The notes: generated from the sequence alone by a model not told the origin. A stretch of 64,000 nt of DNA from Cognatilysobacter bugurensis (GCF_014652095.1 NZ_BMYD01000001.1:1279466-1343465); one strand, 5' to 3'; shown: positions 28,615-40,114, counted from the stretch's first letter. Program-made: numbers and translations.

Positions 28615-29307
28615 ATGGAGAACGGCCGCGCCCCGCTTCGTCTCATTCGACCCGGACTGCATGCCACCGCAGCAGACAGCCCGGCCGAGAATCTTGTTGC
28701 CGGCGACGCGTCGGATTCACCGCGCATCGGCCTCGAGCGACTCAACGCCGTCCGGCTCCTGTCCCTCGATGCACACGGCCGCGCACTGGATTGGATGCAC
28801 TGGCAGGACGCCGCCTGCCTGTACGCACGCGGCGCGGTCGCCTGGACGCTCGGCGATCCCTGCCTTCAGGTGCACGGCGGCCTCTGCCGAGCCACCGGTC
28901 GCCAAAGCCTCATCGAACTGCACCCGATCGTCGCTGCACGCGGCCACGCGCGCGCGCATGCCCTCGACCCGACACCGTCCTTGTCGAACAGCGCGCTGTT
29001 CGCGCGCGATGGCCACCTGTGCCTTTATTGCGGCCGGACGTTCCCGCGCTCGCAGCTCACACGCGACCACGTGCTGCCGCTGTCGAAAGGCGGGCGAGAT
29101 CTTTGGGAAAATGTGGTCGCCGCGTGCTTCCCATGCAACTCCCGCAAAGGCAGCCGCACGCCGCAGCAGGCGAGCATGCCGCTGCTCGCCGTGCCTTACC
29201 GGCCGAGCTGGATCGAGCACCTCATCCTCAGCAACCGCAACATCCTCGCCGACCAGATGGCGTTCCTGAAGAGCCAGTTGCCAAAGAACACGCGCGTACT
29301 GGTTTGA
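28615..29307 (+). CDS. HNH endonuclease family protein
   Basis: 230-aa protein with a C-terminal HNH nuclease: zinc-ribbon CLYC (136-139), the catalytic Asp151-His152 in TRDHVLPLSKGG, Asn166, and the second knuckle CFPCN (171-175). Residues 40-110 form a small unknown domain with LSLDAHGRALDWMHWQDAAC. No methyltransferase, Cas or phage genes are nearby, so it is not visibly part of a restriction system. Such solitary HNH proteins are common in proteobacteria and their role is unclear. No ribosome binding site is visible before the ATG, in keeping with a near-leaderless mRNA. Confidence 0.88.
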   Translation: MENGRAPLRLIRPGLHATAADSPAENLVAGDASDSPRIGLERLNAVRLLSLDAHGRALDWMHWQDAACLYARGAVAWTLGDPCLQVHGGLCRATGRQSLIELHPIVAARGHARAHALDPTPSLSNSALFARDGHLCLYCGRTFPRSQLTRDHVLPLSKGGRDLWENVVAACFPCNSRKGSRTPQQASMPLLAVPYRPSWIEHLILSNRNILADQMAFLKSQLPKNTRVLV

Positions 29308-29651
29308 GACACGGGCAATGCGCCGACCTCGAGCGCGACTCAACGCGACGACGGCGACCGCGCACCGCAGATCCCTGCCCTTCGTTCGAGTCCGGTCTCG
29401 GGCGAACTCGACCACGCGTCGTGGCGGTTCCCATCGTGTGCGAGCAGGGTGTCCGCGACGCGGCGTACCGACACTAATCGACTGCAACAGCAGACGTCTG
29501 CGATAGAAGCCTGCGACGCCACGCGACATCCATACAGTCCGCCGACGGCCCTTGCCTGCGTCACATCCTTGCACGCGGTCGCCTTTTCGCGCGTTGACGG
29601 CTGTCCGTCGCTCCGCAACACTCGGGTCATCCCGTCCCAACGACAGCATCG
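29308..29651. other. 344-nt intergenic region, nothing recognised
   Basis: Between the HNH gene and the next gene. No convincing ORF on either strand, no strong hairpin and no clear promoter pair. GGTCATCCCG occurs at about 29626-29635, a short string also found intergenically near 26285 and 39102. Confidence 0.5.
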
Positions 29652-30803
29652 ATGCCCCACACCCTCGGCTTCACCGGCATGGACTCCGCCACCGAAGCGG
29701 CACTGCAGGCTGCGTTCGCGGCCGCGAACGCCGAGCTCGGCGGCGGCTGGCGGCTCGCGCCCGAGCACGAGGCCGAGTTCGTCGTGGTCGACATGGACAG
29801 CATGTACGGGCCGATGAGCTGGCTGCGATTGCACGGCAGCGGGCGACGCGTCGTGGGCCTCACGAGCGGTGCGCGTACGCAGACCGATTTCCGCCTGGGG
29901 CGTCCGATCGACACCGCGTCGGTCGCCACGATGCTGCGTGAACTCTCCGGGCAGTTGCCCGCTGCCGCCGAAACGAGCGCCGCCCTCGAACCGAGCGTGC
30001 CCGTTCCGCCGCCGGCGCCGTCGTCGGCACCGGGCGGGATGACCCCTGCACCGCAGCCGTTCGATCAACTGCCCGAAGAGCAGCCGACGCACGCGGCGAT
30101 AGAAGAAGCGCCGCCCGCCACCGAGCCGCTGTCCGTGCCGAGTCCGGGCGTCACGACGCCGCCGGACCTCGAGCCGCCGAGCACCGCCGTCGGCCAGGTG
30201 CTGCCGGCCGCGCCGACCATCCAGCCACACGTCCCGACCGAGACCGGACCGCGCAGCCTCGCCGACTGGCTGCGCTCCGGGCGCCTGCACGGCCGCGTGC
30301 GATTCGCGCGCGGCGGCGTCAGCGTGCTCATCAATCCCGACCAGCAGCAGTACTTCGGGGCAACGTCGCTCAAGGCGCTCGCGCCGCTGTTCGAAGGCCC
30401 GGTCGATCTCGACGACTTCAAACCGGTCGACAGCGGCGAATGGTCGACCCAGAGCGCGGCGCTCGGCGCTGCGCAGCCGCTCTCGCGCCTTGCGTGGTAC
30501 AGCGCCCTCGTCAGCGGCAAGGGCAAACTTCTTGCCGGCTACGATCCTGCGGGCCGCTACCAGCTGCTCAAGTGGCCGCAGACCGAGCGCGAATTCCCGA
30601 AGCACTTCCGCATTGCGACGGTGATGATGAAGGGCCCGACGACGCTGCCGGAACTCGCCGAGGCCAGCGGCACACCGCTCGAGGACGTCACTGACTTCGT
30701 CAACGCGAACCTCGCAACCGGCTTTGCCGAGCCGTTCCGCGAAAGCGCGCCGGACCCCGATGCAAACAAGGGCGGCCTGTTCGGTCGCCTCCGCGGTCGC
30801 TGA
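29652..30803 (+). CDS. Unknown multidomain protein with Pro-rich linker
   Basis: 383 aa, not recognised. Residues 1-95 form a compact alpha/beta region in which FVVVDMDSM and RRVVGLTSG sit like the phospho-site strand and the following strand of a response-regulator receiver, possibly a degenerate receiver. Residues 97-200 are a Pro/Ala/Glu-rich linker. Residues 205-383 are again folded: GRVRFARGGVSVLINPDQQQ, then YDPAGRYQLLKWPQTEREFP, ending in PTTLPELAEASGTPLEDVTD, which looks like a winged-helix recognition segment. No membrane segment or catalytic motif. No strong ribosome binding site; transcribed as a single gene. Confidence 0.7.
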   Translation: MPHTLGFTGMDSATEAALQAAFAAANAELGGGWRLAPEHEAEFVVVDMDSMYGPMSWLRLHGSGRRVVGLTSGARTQTDFRLGRPIDTASVATMLRELSGQLPAAAETSAALEPSVPVPPPAPSSAPGGMTPAPQPFDQLPEEQPTHAAIEEAPPATEPLSVPSPGVTTPPDLEPPSTAVGQVLPAAPTIQPHVPTETGPRSLADWLRSGRLHGRVRFARGGVSVLINPDQQQYFGATSLKALAPLFEGPVDLDDFKPVDSGEWSTQSAALGAAQPLSRLAWYSALVSGKGKLLAGYDPAGRYQLLKWPQTEREFPKHFRIATVMMKGPTTLPELAEASGTPLEDVTDFVNANLATGFAEPFRESAPDPDANKGGLFGRLRGR

Positions 30804-31130
30804 CCGTCGCGCGCGGGCGAGCCGGCGGATAGCCCCCCCCGATACGCCGCTAGACGAGGCTCGCTGCGCAGCGGCCCGCTCGGCCCGCGCCGGGTGCATT
30901 GCTTTCAGTCTAGCCTCCACAGCCGCATCGACCGTTCGGCGCAGTCGCGGGGCCAAATTCGCACCCTGTGGATCGGCGATACCTCGACTGCCTCACACGA
31001 CGTCTCGCACGCACGCAACTGAATGCGCCGGCCATCCGCTCGCGCCGCGCTCGCGTTTAACTTGCCCCAGCCCGCGCGGTGAAAGAAAATCAACAACCTA
31101 CGTTCGAGTACGGCGCCGCGCGCATTCCCC
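30804..31130. other. 327-nt intergenic region upstream of dxs
   Basis: No ORF of note on either strand. It contains a run of eight C near 30833-30840 and the candidate dxs promoter listed separately. No thiamine riboswitch-like conserved core was seen. Confidence 0.5.
31062..31090 (+). promoter_or_regulatory. Candidate dxs promoter
   Basis: TTGCCC, 17-nt spacer, GAAAAT; the predicted start would be about 35 nt before the dxs ATG. The -10 matches four of six consensus bases. Confidence 0.35.
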
Positions 31131-33035
31131 ATGATTGATCCGCAGCGCTACCCGCGCCTGTCGCGCATTTCCATCCCTGCCGACCTGCGCACGTTTCCCG
31201 AAGACGAGTTGCCCGCCATCGCGGACGAGCTGCGCGCCTACCTCATCGAGCAGGTGGCGCAGTCGGGCGGCCACTTCGGCGCGGGACTGGGCGTCATCGA
31301 GCTCACCGTCGCGCTGCACTGGCTGTTCGAAACGCCCCGTGACCGCCTCGTCTGGGACGTCGGCCACCAGACCTACCCGCACAAAATCCTGACCGGCCGC
31401 CGCGACGACATCCACACCGTCAAGCAGGCCGGCGGTGTTGCGCCGTTCCCGAAGCGGGAGGAGTCCGAGTACGACACGTTCGGCGTCGGCCACAGCTCGA
31501 CGTCGATCTCCGCCGCGCTCGGCATGGCGATCGCGCTGCAGCGCATGGGCGACGATCGCAAAGTCGTTGCCGTGATCGGCGACGGCGCGATGACCGCCGG
31601 CATGGCCTTCGAGGCGTTGAACCACGGCGGCGGCATGGAGCCCGAGCCGAACCTGCTCGTGGTGCTCAACGACAACCAGATGTCGATCAGCGAGAACGTC
31701 GGCGCGCTCACGCAGATGCTCGGCCGGCTGACCGGCAGCCGCACGCTCAACGCGATCCGCGAAGGCGGCAAGAAGCTGCTCGGCGACAAGAACAAGCCGG
31801 CTGCGAAGTTCGTGCGGCGCTGGGAAGAGCACTGGAAGGGCATGTTCGTGCCGTCCACGCTGTTCGAGGAACTCGGCTTCCACTACACCGGCCCGATCGA
31901 CGGCCACGACCTGCCTGCGCTGCTCGGTGCGATGAAGACGCTGAAGGGCCTCAAGGGCCCACAGCTGCTCCACGTCATCACCACCAAGGGTAAGGGCTAC
32001 GGACTCGCCGAAGGCGACCAGATCGGCTACCACGCGGTCTCGCCGTTCGATCCTGCCCAAGGCATGGTCAGCAAGCCCGGCGCGAAGAAGCCGACCTACA
32101 CCGACGTCTTCGGCGACTGGCTGTGCGATATGGCCGCGACCGACCCTCGCCTGTTCGGCATTACGCCGGCGATGCGCGAAGGCTCCGGCCTCGTGCGTTT
32201 CAGCAAGGAATTCCCGGACCGCTATTTCGACGTCGCGATCGCGGAGCAACACGCGGTCACCCTCGCAGCCGGCATGGCGTGCGAAGGCGCAAAGCCGGTC
32301 TGCGCGATCTACTCGACGTTCCTGCAGCGCGGCTACGACCAGCTCGTGCACGACGTTGCGATCCAGAACCTCGACGTGCTGTTCGCGATCGACCGCGGCG
32401 GCGTGGTCGGACCCGACGGCGCGACCCACGCAGGCAACCTCGATCTGTCCTACCTGCGCTGCGTGCCGAACATGGTCGTCATGGCGCCGGCCGACGAGAA
32501 CGAGTGCCGGCAGATGCTGTCGACGGGCCATCACTACGCGGGTCCGGCCGCGGTGCGTTACCCGCGTGGCACCGGCCCGGGCGTGGCCGTGGAACCAACG
32601 CTCGACACGCTGCCGATCGGCCAGGCGCAGCTGCGCCGTCGCGGTGCGCGCATCGCGCTGCTCGCTTTCGGCGCGACCGTACCGGCCGCTGAAGTCGTCG
32701 GCGCCGAGCTCGGCCTGACCGTCGTCAACATGCGCTTCGTGCGCCCGCTCGATCGCACGCTGGTGCTCGAACTCGCACGCACGCACGAGGGCTTCGTCAC
32801 GCTCGAGGACAACGTCGTCGCCGGTGGCGCCGGCAGCGGCGTGGCCGAGCTGCTCAATGCCGAAGGGGTCGTGCTGCCGGTGCTGCACCTGGGCCTGCCC
32901 GACGAGTTCCAGCACCATGCGAGCCGCGAGCAGCTGCTCTCCGAAGCCGGGCTCGATGCCGACGGGATCCGCCGCGCGGTGCTCGCGCGCTGGCCCGTGA
33001 TCGCCGCGCCGACGCCGCATCGCGCGATCGGCTGA
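31131..33035 (+). CDS. dxs: 1-deoxy-D-xylulose-5-phosphate synthase
   Basis: First enzyme of the MEP isoprenoid pathway: pyruvate plus glyceraldehyde 3-phosphate gives DXP and CO2, using thiamine diphosphate. 634 aa, full length. Seen: His48 ([10 protein letters not shown]), the ThDP/Mg motif GDGAMTAGM (150-158) ending in VVLNDNQMS (177-185), and the catalytic Glu372 in [10 protein letters not shown] of the transketolase pyrimidine domain. A C-terminal transketolase domain completes it. It is preceded by a 327-nt intergenic region and is monocistronic; the next gene converges on it. Confidence 0.97.
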   Translation: MIDPQRYPRLSRISIPADLRTFPEDELPAIADELRAYLIEQVAQSGGHFGAGLGVIELTVALHWLFETPRDRLVWDVGHQTYPHKILTGRRDDIHTVKQAGGVAPFPKREESEYDTFGVGHSSTSISAALGMAIALQRMGDDRKVVAVIGDGAMTAGMAFEALNHGGGMEPEPNLLVVLNDNQMSISENVGALTQMLGRLTGSRTLNAIREGGKKLLGDKNKPAAKFVRRWEEHWKGMFVPSTLFEELGFHYTGPIDGHDLPALLGAMKTLKGLKGPQLLHVITTKGKGYGLAEGDQIGYHAVSPFDPAQGMVSKPGAKKPTYTDVFGDWLCDMAATDPRLFGITPAMREGSGLVRFSKEFPDRYFDVAIAEQHAVTLAAGMACEGAKPVCAIYSTFLQRGYDQLVHDVAIQNLDVLFAIDRGGVVGPDGATHAGNLDLSYLRCVPNMVVMAPADENECRQMLSTGHHYAGPAAVRYPRGTGPGVAVEPTLDTLPIGQAQLRRRGARIALLAFGATVPAAEVVGAELGLTVVNMRFVRPLDRTLVLELARTHEGFVTLEDNVVAGGAGSGVAELLNAEGVVLPVLHLGLPDEFQHHASREQLLSEAGLDADGIRRAVLARWPVIAAPTPHRAIG

Positions 33036-33080
33036 TCACCGGACCTTAAGCGGACGCGCAGAGAGCGGGTCTGCGGCATC

Positions 33081-33105
33081 GATCGCCGGCGCGACGCCGG
33101 CGATC
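33081..33105. terminator. Hairpin between convergent dxs and TraB-family gene
   Basis: Perfect 11-bp palindrome GATCGCCGGCG-CGA-CGCCGGCGATC in the 79-nt gap between two stop codons. No T-run, so it is a stable hairpin of probable but not certain terminator function. Confidence 0.5.
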
Positions 33106-33114
33106 AAACGCGCA

Positions 33115-34146
33115 TCAGGGCGCTTCAACCTCGTAGCCCTTCGCCTGCAGCTGCGCGAGGTAGCCGTCGGGCTTGAGCAGCTCGCGCATCGGCAGCGTCG
33201 AGAACGTCACGCTGTTCTTCGCGAGCGCCTTTTCCGCCGCCTGCATCCAGGCGTCACGCACTTCGGCGTCGATATCGCGCTTCACCCGTTTCTGCATGAC
33301 GCCGGCGCGCATCGCGGCCTGCATGCACGCCTCGTTCTGGTCGCTGTAGGGCAGCGCGCGCAGCGCGTCGACGTCGCCGACCGCCCATGCATTCGCACGC
33401 TCGCGCATTGCGTCAACATCCGATTCGAGGCGGTCGAGCGTCTTGCCGAAGCACTCGAGGTCGTCGAGCTTCGTGCTGCGGAACTCGTTGAGCAGCTGCT
33501 TCGGGTCCTCGATCGCGATCTTCACGCTCGGACTCGACACCGGGATCTTGCGCCGTTTGATCGCGCGTTCGATGGTCGGCCCCACGACGCCGCCTTCCAC
33601 AAGCCCAACGTCATCCATGGCCTCGTCGAACAGCTCCATCGCCGCAAACATCGGCCGCCACTTCTCGATGCCGCCACCGCGGCCGACGTACTTCTGCTTG
33701 AGTGGCAGCCAGCGCGCGTACATCTCGGCAGGCACCACGTCCTGCAACGTCTCGCCGCCGGGATTCTTGCGCGCGCCCAGCGCTTTGGGCGCGAGCGTCA
33801 TGAGCCGGAACATGCCGACGTCCGTGCCGATCACAAGACTCGGCTGCCAGATCACCTCCTGAGCCACGCCGAGCACCGCGTCGACGTCACGCGACACCCA
33901 TTCGATCTTCTTCGGCAGCGGCGAAAGCGTGCCCAGCACCCAAAGCGTGTGATCACCCTTGCGCACCTTCCACATGCCGGGGCCCGAGACGACGCCTGAC
34001 ACCACGACCGCATCAAGGTCGCGGATCGGGCCGCCGTCAGGCGCGACCTCGCCCGAATGCGCAGCCGTTGGCACGGGTGCCTGCGCATGCGCGACGAGCG
34101 GGCTCACGAGCGCAGCCGCGAGCAGGGTGGAAATAAATGGGCGCAT
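33115..34146 (-). CDS. TraB/GumN-family secreted protein
   Basis: 343 aa with a signal peptide ending near LVAHAQA (residue 19). The start of the mature domain, GMWKVRKGDHTLWVLGTLSP, is the first conserved block of the TraB/PrgY/GumN family, where the GT segment belongs to a metalloprotease-like fold; the rest is helical with conserved ARWLPLKQKY. GumN was first seen beside the xanthan genes of Xanthomonas, and this gene has no such neighbours. ATG at 34146 has GGAG nine bases upstream; the longer open frame above it overlaps tRNA-Pro. Biochemical function unknown. Confidence 0.87.
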   Translation of the reverse strand: MRPFISTLLAAALVSPLVAHAQAPVPTAAHSGEVAPDGGPIRDLDAVVVSGVVSGPGMWKVRKGDHTLWVLGTLSPLPKKIEWVSRDVDAVLGVAQEVIWQPSLVIGTDVGMFRLMTLAPKALGARKNPGGETLQDVVPAEMYARWLPLKQKYVGRGGGIEKWRPMFAAMELFDEAMDDVGLVEGGVVGPTIERAIKRRKIPVSSPSVKIAIEDPKQLLNEFRSTKLDDLECFGKTLDRLESDVDAMRERANAWAVGDVDALRALPYSDQNEACMQAAMRAGVMQKRVKRDIDAEVRDAWMQAAEKALAKNSVTFSTLPMRELLKPDGYLAQLQAKGYEVEAP

Positions 34147-34395
34147 CCGATGAACTCCGTGTCGGGGATTCGCCCGCGCGTCGCGAGCGGCGCCGACTGT
34201 AGGCGTCGGTGCGCCAATCCGACATCGCTCACAGGTCATTGGTTCCGTTGGATGTGATCCGGCGTGCAGGGCGTTGCCCCGCGTGGTTGCCCGGCACGTC
34301 ACGGCACGACGAGTGCGGCAGGTGCGTCGCACACCGCGATTGCGCCGCAGGCGGGTCGCGCCACGACGGCCCGGTTTCGATGATTCGATCGCCCA

Positions 34396-34427
34396 AACGA
34401 AAACACCCGGCGCGGGCCGGGCGTTTT
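34396..34427 (-). terminator. Rho-independent terminator after tRNA-Pro
   Basis: On the minus strand AAAACGCCCGGC pairs with GCCGGGTGTTTT (one mismatch) and runs into TTTTCGTTTGG, 15 nt past the tRNA 3' end. Confidence 0.82.
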
Positions 34428-34441
34428 CGCGAACGTTCGAT

Positions 34442-34518
34442 TGGTCGGGACGGCCGGATTCGAACCGACGACCCTCTGCCCCCCAGGCAGATGCGCTACC
34501 AGGCTGCGCTACGCCCCG
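34442..34518 (-). tRNA. tRNA-Pro (GGG)
   Basis: 77-nt cloverleaf with acceptor CGGGGCG / CGTCCCG (one G-T pair), discriminator A and encoded CCA. TAGCGCAGCCTGGTAGCGC D-arm; the anticodon stem CTGCC/GGCAG holds loop TGGGGGG, anticodon GGG; T-arm GGTTCGAATCC. Confidence 0.97.
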
Positions 34519-34859
34519 ACGCGTGTTGCTCGCATCCATCCTGGATGCCCCGCTGCTGGAGCGGGCGGCAAGTATAGCGGTTTGGCCTCGCCTCGCCAGC
34601 CCATCGCGTCATGCGAGCGCGGCCAACGCTACGACAGGCCGAGAAAGAACAGTCTCCGAACCGCCGCGATGACGAGGTGCATCGCACGGTGGCGCGCCAT
34701 GGAACAGCGGAAGCGCACGACGGCAGCCAGCGCTCGATTGCGACGCGGGTGTCAGCGACAACGGGCGGGCCTGGACGAGCGTTGCGCCACAGGCGTAGGA
34801 CGGCGGTGCGGTGACGCACCCACAGACGGCAAGCGGCCGGCTCGACCGGCTGAAGCCTG
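34519..34859. other. 341-nt region between tRNA-Pro and the merR stop
   Basis: Apart from the tRNA promoter it holds only small hairpins, such as GCCGG-CTCGA-CCGGC about 10-25 nt past the merR stop and ATCCA-TCC-TGGAT near 34534. No believable gene on either strand. Confidence 0.5.
34571..34599 (-). promoter_or_regulatory. Candidate tRNA-Pro promoter
   Basis: TATACT on the minus strand with a poor -35 (CTGGCG) 17 nt upstream; the start would be about 46 nt before the tRNA. Confidence 0.4.
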
Positions 34860-35216
34860 TCAGCGTCGAAGCAGGTGCAGGACTTCTTCGAGCTCCATGC
34901 GCACCTGCTTGATGATCTGCGAGCTCAGCGCGGACTCATCCTTCTGCGCGCCGCCCTCGAGGCGCAGACGCGCGCCGCCGATCGTGTAGCCCTGCTCGTA
35001 CAACAGCCCGCGGATCTGGCGGACCATCAGCACCTCGTGGCGCTGGTAATAGCGACGGTTGCCGCGGCGCTTTACCGGATTCAGCGTCGGAAACTCGGTT
35101 TCCCAGTACCGCAGCACATGGGGTTTGACGTCGCACAACTCGCTGACTTCACCGATCGTGAAGTAGCGCTTCGCCGGAATCGGCGGCAGCTCGCGGTTAC
35201 TGCCTGGATCAAGCAT
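34860..35216 (-). CDS. MerR-family transcriptional regulator
   Basis: 118 aa. The winged-helix MerR DNA-binding domain starts at residue 18: [20 protein letters not shown], then [16 protein letters not shown], followed by the dimer helix [15 protein letters not shown] and a helical tail. It lacks metal-binding Cys residues, so it is not a heavy-metal sensor. It overlaps ihfA by 8 bp at the end of the pheST-ihfA run, a gene order widely seen in gammaproteobacteria; its regulon is unknown. Confidence 0.93.
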   Translation of the reverse strand: MLDPGSNRELPPIPAKRYFTIGEVSELCDVKPHVLRYWETEFPTLNPVKRRGNRRYYQRHEVLMVRQIRGLLYEQGYTIGGARLRLEGGAQKDESALSSQIIKQVRMELEEVLHLLRR

Positions 35217-35511
35217 GGTCGGCTCCGCTGAATGCCTCGACGCGTTCCTTGAGCTTCTGGCCCGGGCGGAACGTCACGACGGTGCGCGCGGAGATCGGGA
35301 TCTCCTCGCCGGTCTTCGGGTTGCGACCGGGGCGCTGATTCTTGCGGCGCAGATCGAAATTGCCGAAGCCCGACAGCTTGACCTGACGGCCGCCCTCAAG
35401 CGCTTCGCGCAGCGCGTCGAAGAACGCGTCGACGAACTCCTTCGCCTCACGCTTGTTGAGGCCGACGTCGTCGAACAGACGCTCCGCCATCTCCGCCTTG
35501 GTCAACGCCAT
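35209..35511 (-). CDS. ihfA: Integration host factor subunit alpha
   Basis: DNA-bending architectural protein, partner of IhfB. 100 aa with [20 protein letters not shown], the [17 protein letters not shown] strand and the DNA-intercalating arm [15 protein letters not shown], all diagnostic of IHF/HU with the Arg-Pro-Gly-Arg-Asn-Pro beta-arm. It lies 65 nt after pheT and overlaps merR. The TTGACC-like and GGGGGAG sequence upstream supplies a ribosome binding site. Confidence 0.97.
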   Translation of the reverse strand: MALTKAEMAERLFDDVGLNKREAKEFVDAFFDALREALEGGRQVKLSGFGNFDLRRKNQRPGRNPKTGEEIPISARTVVTFRPGQKLKERVEAFSGADHA

Positions 35512-35576
35512 CGCTCCCCCTGTCGAAACGCGCTCGATCGATCAACCACCGAACCGCAAACGTGCCAACCGGTGCG

Positions 35577-37970
35577 TCACGACCGGATGAGCGCGCCGTG
35601 CTCGCGCTGCAATGCCGCGAGCGTTTCGGCTACGACAGCCTCCACATCGCGGTCAGTGAGGGTGCGCGCTTCTTCCTGCAGAATCAAGCCCATAGCCAAG
35701 CTCTTGAACCCGGTTTCGACCCCCTTGCCCTGATAGCGATCGAACAGCACGAGCTCGCGCAGCGACAGGCCTGCAGCGGATCGGACGGTCGCTTCGATCG
35801 CACTCCAAGGCACGTCCTGTGCGACGACGAACGCGAGATCGCGGCGGACGGACGGGAACTTGGAAACCGCCCCCGAACGCGGCAGCGCGCGGACGGCAAG
35901 CGGCTCGAGGTCGAGTTCGAACGCCACCACGTCGTGGTCGAGCCCGAGCGCCTGCTGCAGCCGCGGATGAAGCTGCGCGATCCAGCCCAGCACCGACTGT
36001 GTCCCGTCGGTCTGGAGACGCACCACCTCGGCCGCGCGGCCCGGATGCGCCCAGGACGGCTGGGCCGGGCGGTACTGGAGCACGGCGCCCGATGCGGCCG
36101 CGAGGGTTTCGAGGTCGCCCTTGAGGTCGTGGAATCCCACCGGACGCGCGGACACGCCCCACTGCTCGGCCGCGACCGGACCCGTCGCGACGGCCGCGAT
36201 GCGCCGTGTCTCGCGCGGCGCGCCGCCTGCGCCGGCGGCCGTGAACACGCGCCCGAGCTCGAACAACCGCACGCGCGCCTGCTGCCGCGCCGTGTTCCGG
36301 GCAAGCGCGGCGACGAGGCCGGGCAGCAGCATCGTGCGCATCACGCCGAGCTCGGCGCTGAGCGGATTTGCAAGGCGGACGGCGCCGTCGGTCGAGCCCC
36401 ATTGCTCGAGCAGCGACGCGTCGACGAACGCGTAATTGATCGTTTCCAGGAAGTCGCGCGCGACCAGCTGGCGGCGGAGCGTCGCGTCGTCAACACGCGC
36501 TTCGCTCGGCGCCACGAGCGTCGCCGCACCGCCCGGGAGCGTCGTGGGCACCTTGTCGTACCCGTGGACGCGGGCGATCTCTTCGATGAGGTCTTCCTCG
36601 ATCGCCAGATCGAAACGCCGGCTCGGCGGCGTGACCGACCAGCCTTCGGTCGTCGCCTCCACCGACAAGCCCAGCGCGCGCAGGATGCGCTCGACCTCGC
36701 CGTCGGCGACCTCAAGCCCGAGCACGCGCGCAAGGCGTGCCCGGCGCAGCCCGATCGCCTGCGGCGGGGCCAGGTGTTCGGCGAGCGCGGCCTCGACGAC
36801 CGGGCCCGGGACGCCGCCCGCGGCATCGAGGATCAGGCGCGTCGCGTACTCGATCGCGATGCGCGGCAGCTGCGGGTCCACGCCGCGCTCGAAGCGGTGC
36901 GCGGCATCAGTGTGCAGGCCGAGCTTGCGGCCGCGGCCGATGATCGCGGCGGGCGCGAAGTGAGCCGATTCGAGGAACACCGAACGCGTCGGGTCGGTCA
37001 CTCGGGTGTCGAACCCGCCCATGACGGCCGCAAGCGCGACCGGACGGTCCGCGTCGGTGACCACGAGGAAGTCCTCGGCGAGCGCGGCGTCGCGACCGTC
37101 GAGCAGCTTGAGCGTCTCGCCCGCGCGCGCGTGACGCACGCCGACCGGGCCGGCCAGTGTGTCGCGGTCGAACGCATGCATCGGCTGGCCGAGCTCGAGC
37201 ATCACGTACTGGGTGACGTCGACGATCAGCGACAGCGGGCGGATGCCGCTGCGGCGCAGGCGCTCGGCCATCCACGCGGGCGTCGGCGCCGCGGCGTCGA
37301 CCTGCTCGATCACGCGCCCGCAGTAACGCGGCGCGTCGGCGCCGGCACCGAGACGGATCTCGAGCGTCGCCTGCGACTGCGCGCGGACAGGCTCGATCGC
37401 GAGCGGCGCGACCTCGACACCCGTCGCGGCCGCGACGTCGAATGCGATGCCGCGCACGCTGAAGCAGTCCGCGCGGTTCGGCGTGAGCTTGATCTCGATC
37501 GTCGCGTCGGGCAGGCCCAGGTATTGCGCAATCGAGGTGCCGACAGGCGCGTCGGCCGGCAGTTCCAGCAGACCGGATGCATCGGCGTCGACGCCGAGCT
37601 CTTTCGCCGAGCACAACATGCCCTGCGATTCGACGCCGCGCAGCTTCGCGGGCTTGATCGCGAGCCCGCCCGGCAGGGTCGCGCCGACGGTCGCAAGCGG
37701 CGCGAGCAGGCCCACGCGCGCGTTCGGCGCGCCGCAGACGATCTGCACCGGCTCGCCGCTGCCGGTGTCGACCCGGCACACCTGCAGGCGGTCGGCTTCC
37801 GGGTGCTTCTCGGCGCTCACGATGCGCGCGACGACGACACCGTCGAGCGATGCGCCCAGCGCCGTGACGTCCTCGACTTCCAGGCCGATCGCCGTCAGCG
37901 TCGCGGCGAGCTCGTCGCGCGATGCGGCGGTGGGCACGTGCTGGCGCAGCCAGTTTTCGCTGAATTTCAT
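35577..37970 (-). CDS. pheT: Phenylalanyl-tRNA synthetase beta subunit
   Basis: 797-aa beta chain of the alpha2-beta2 PheRS that charges tRNA-Phe. Starts MKFSENWLRQHV; an EMAP-type tRNA-binding OB domain covers about 40-150 (VVVARIVSAEKHPEADRL), the B3/B4 editing domain the middle (THGFDTRV-like block with LESAHFAP), B5 about 400-475, and a C-terminal ferredoxin-fold anticodon-binding domain ends the protein (SKFPSVRRDLAFVV). It is 99 nt after pheS. The matching tRNA-Phe gene lies at 11561. Confidence 0.97.
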   Translation of the reverse strand: MKFSENWLRQHVPTAASRDELAATLTAIGLEVEDVTALGASLDGVVVARIVSAEKHPEADRLQVCRVDTGSGEPVQIVCGAPNARVGLLAPLATVGATLPGGLAIKPAKLRGVESQGMLCSAKELGVDADASGLLELPADAPVGTSIAQYLGLPDATIEIKLTPNRADCFSVRGIAFDVAAATGVEVAPLAIEPVRAQSQATLEIRLGAGADAPRYCGRVIEQVDAAAPTPAWMAERLRRSGIRPLSLIVDVTQYVMLELGQPMHAFDRDTLAGPVGVRHARAGETLKLLDGRDAALAEDFLVVTDADRPVALAAVMGGFDTRVTDPTRSVFLESAHFAPAAIIGRGRKLGLHTDAAHRFERGVDPQLPRIAIEYATRLILDAAGGVPGPVVEAALAEHLAPPQAIGLRRARLARVLGLEVADGEVERILRALGLSVEATTEGWSVTPPSRRFDLAIEEDLIEEIARVHGYDKVPTTLPGGAATLVAPSEARVDDATLRRQLVARDFLETINYAFVDASLLEQWGSTDGAVRLANPLSAELGVMRTMLLPGLVAALARNTARQQARVRLFELGRVFTAAGAGGAPRETRRIAAVATGPVAAEQWGVSARPVGFHDLKGDLETLAAASGAVLQYRPAQPSWAHPGRAAEVVRLQTDGTQSVLGWIAQLHPRLQQALGLDHDVVAFELDLEPLAVRALPRSGAVSKFPSVRRDLAFVVAQDVPWSAIEATVRSAAGLSLRELVLFDRYQGKGVETGFKSLAMGLILQEEARTLTDRDVEAVVAETLAALQREHGALIRS

Positions 37971-38069
37971 GGGCGGTCGTGACTCGTGAAAGGTGAGGCG
38001 TGGCGGCTCATCGCGGGGCGCGCGCGCAGCGGCACCGGGCGGCGCGGTGCAGGCGGCCCGTAGTTGCGG

Positions 38070-39706
<1,637 letters not shown>

Positions 39707-39718
39707 TGCTCACTCTCC

Positions 39719-39916
39719 TCACAAATACGGCAGCATGCGGTCCAGACGGCCCGCGTCTTCGGGACGAACGTGGTTCGTCTGCCGGAGATTGCGCTTCCGC
39801 TTGGTCGCCTTCTTGGTGAGGATGTGGCTCTTGTTGGCGTGGCCGCACTTGTACTTCCCGGAAGCGGTCTTCCGGAAGCGCTTGGCCGCCGCCCGATTCG
39901 TCTTGATCTTGGGCAT
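39719..39916 (-). CDS. rpmI: 50S ribosomal protein L35
   Basis: 65 aa, basic: [20 protein letters not shown] followed by [16 protein letters not shown] and ending RLDRMLPYL, the conserved L35 pattern. GAAAGGACAT gives the ribosome binding site just before the ATG. First gene after the candidate internal promoter at 40073-40101. Confidence 0.98.
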   Translation of the reverse strand: MPKIKTNRAAAKRFRKTASGKYKCGHANKSHILTKKATKRKRNLRQTNHVRPEDAGRLDRMLPYL

Positions 39917-40072
39917 TGCGATGTCCTTTCGGATTCTTTGACTGGCCGGGCGGCCGCGGTTTCCTCAACGGAACCGCCGCGCTTTCCATCCTGCCCTGAC
40001 CGGCGAATGCCGCCCTCGCGGGGCGACCTGTCCTCGTGCCTGCTGGCACGCCCGGCGCGAACCGGGCCGCGC

Positions 40073-40101
40073 ATTGTGCACGAGCAGTGAATCGCGTGCA
40101 A
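40073..40101 (-). promoter_or_regulatory. Candidate internal promoter for rpmI-rplT-pheST
   Basis: Minus strand TTGCAC, exactly 17 nt, CACAAT, with an A/T-rich stretch just upstream of the -35. It sits in the 269-nt gap between infC and rpmI, after two hairpins. Confidence 0.5.
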
Positions 40102-40114
40102 ATTGAACGGCTTG

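Noticed and set aside
28615..29307. HNH protein as part of a CRISPR or restriction system
   Set aside because: No repeats, Cas genes or methyltransferase in the window; the domain alone does not support a defence role.
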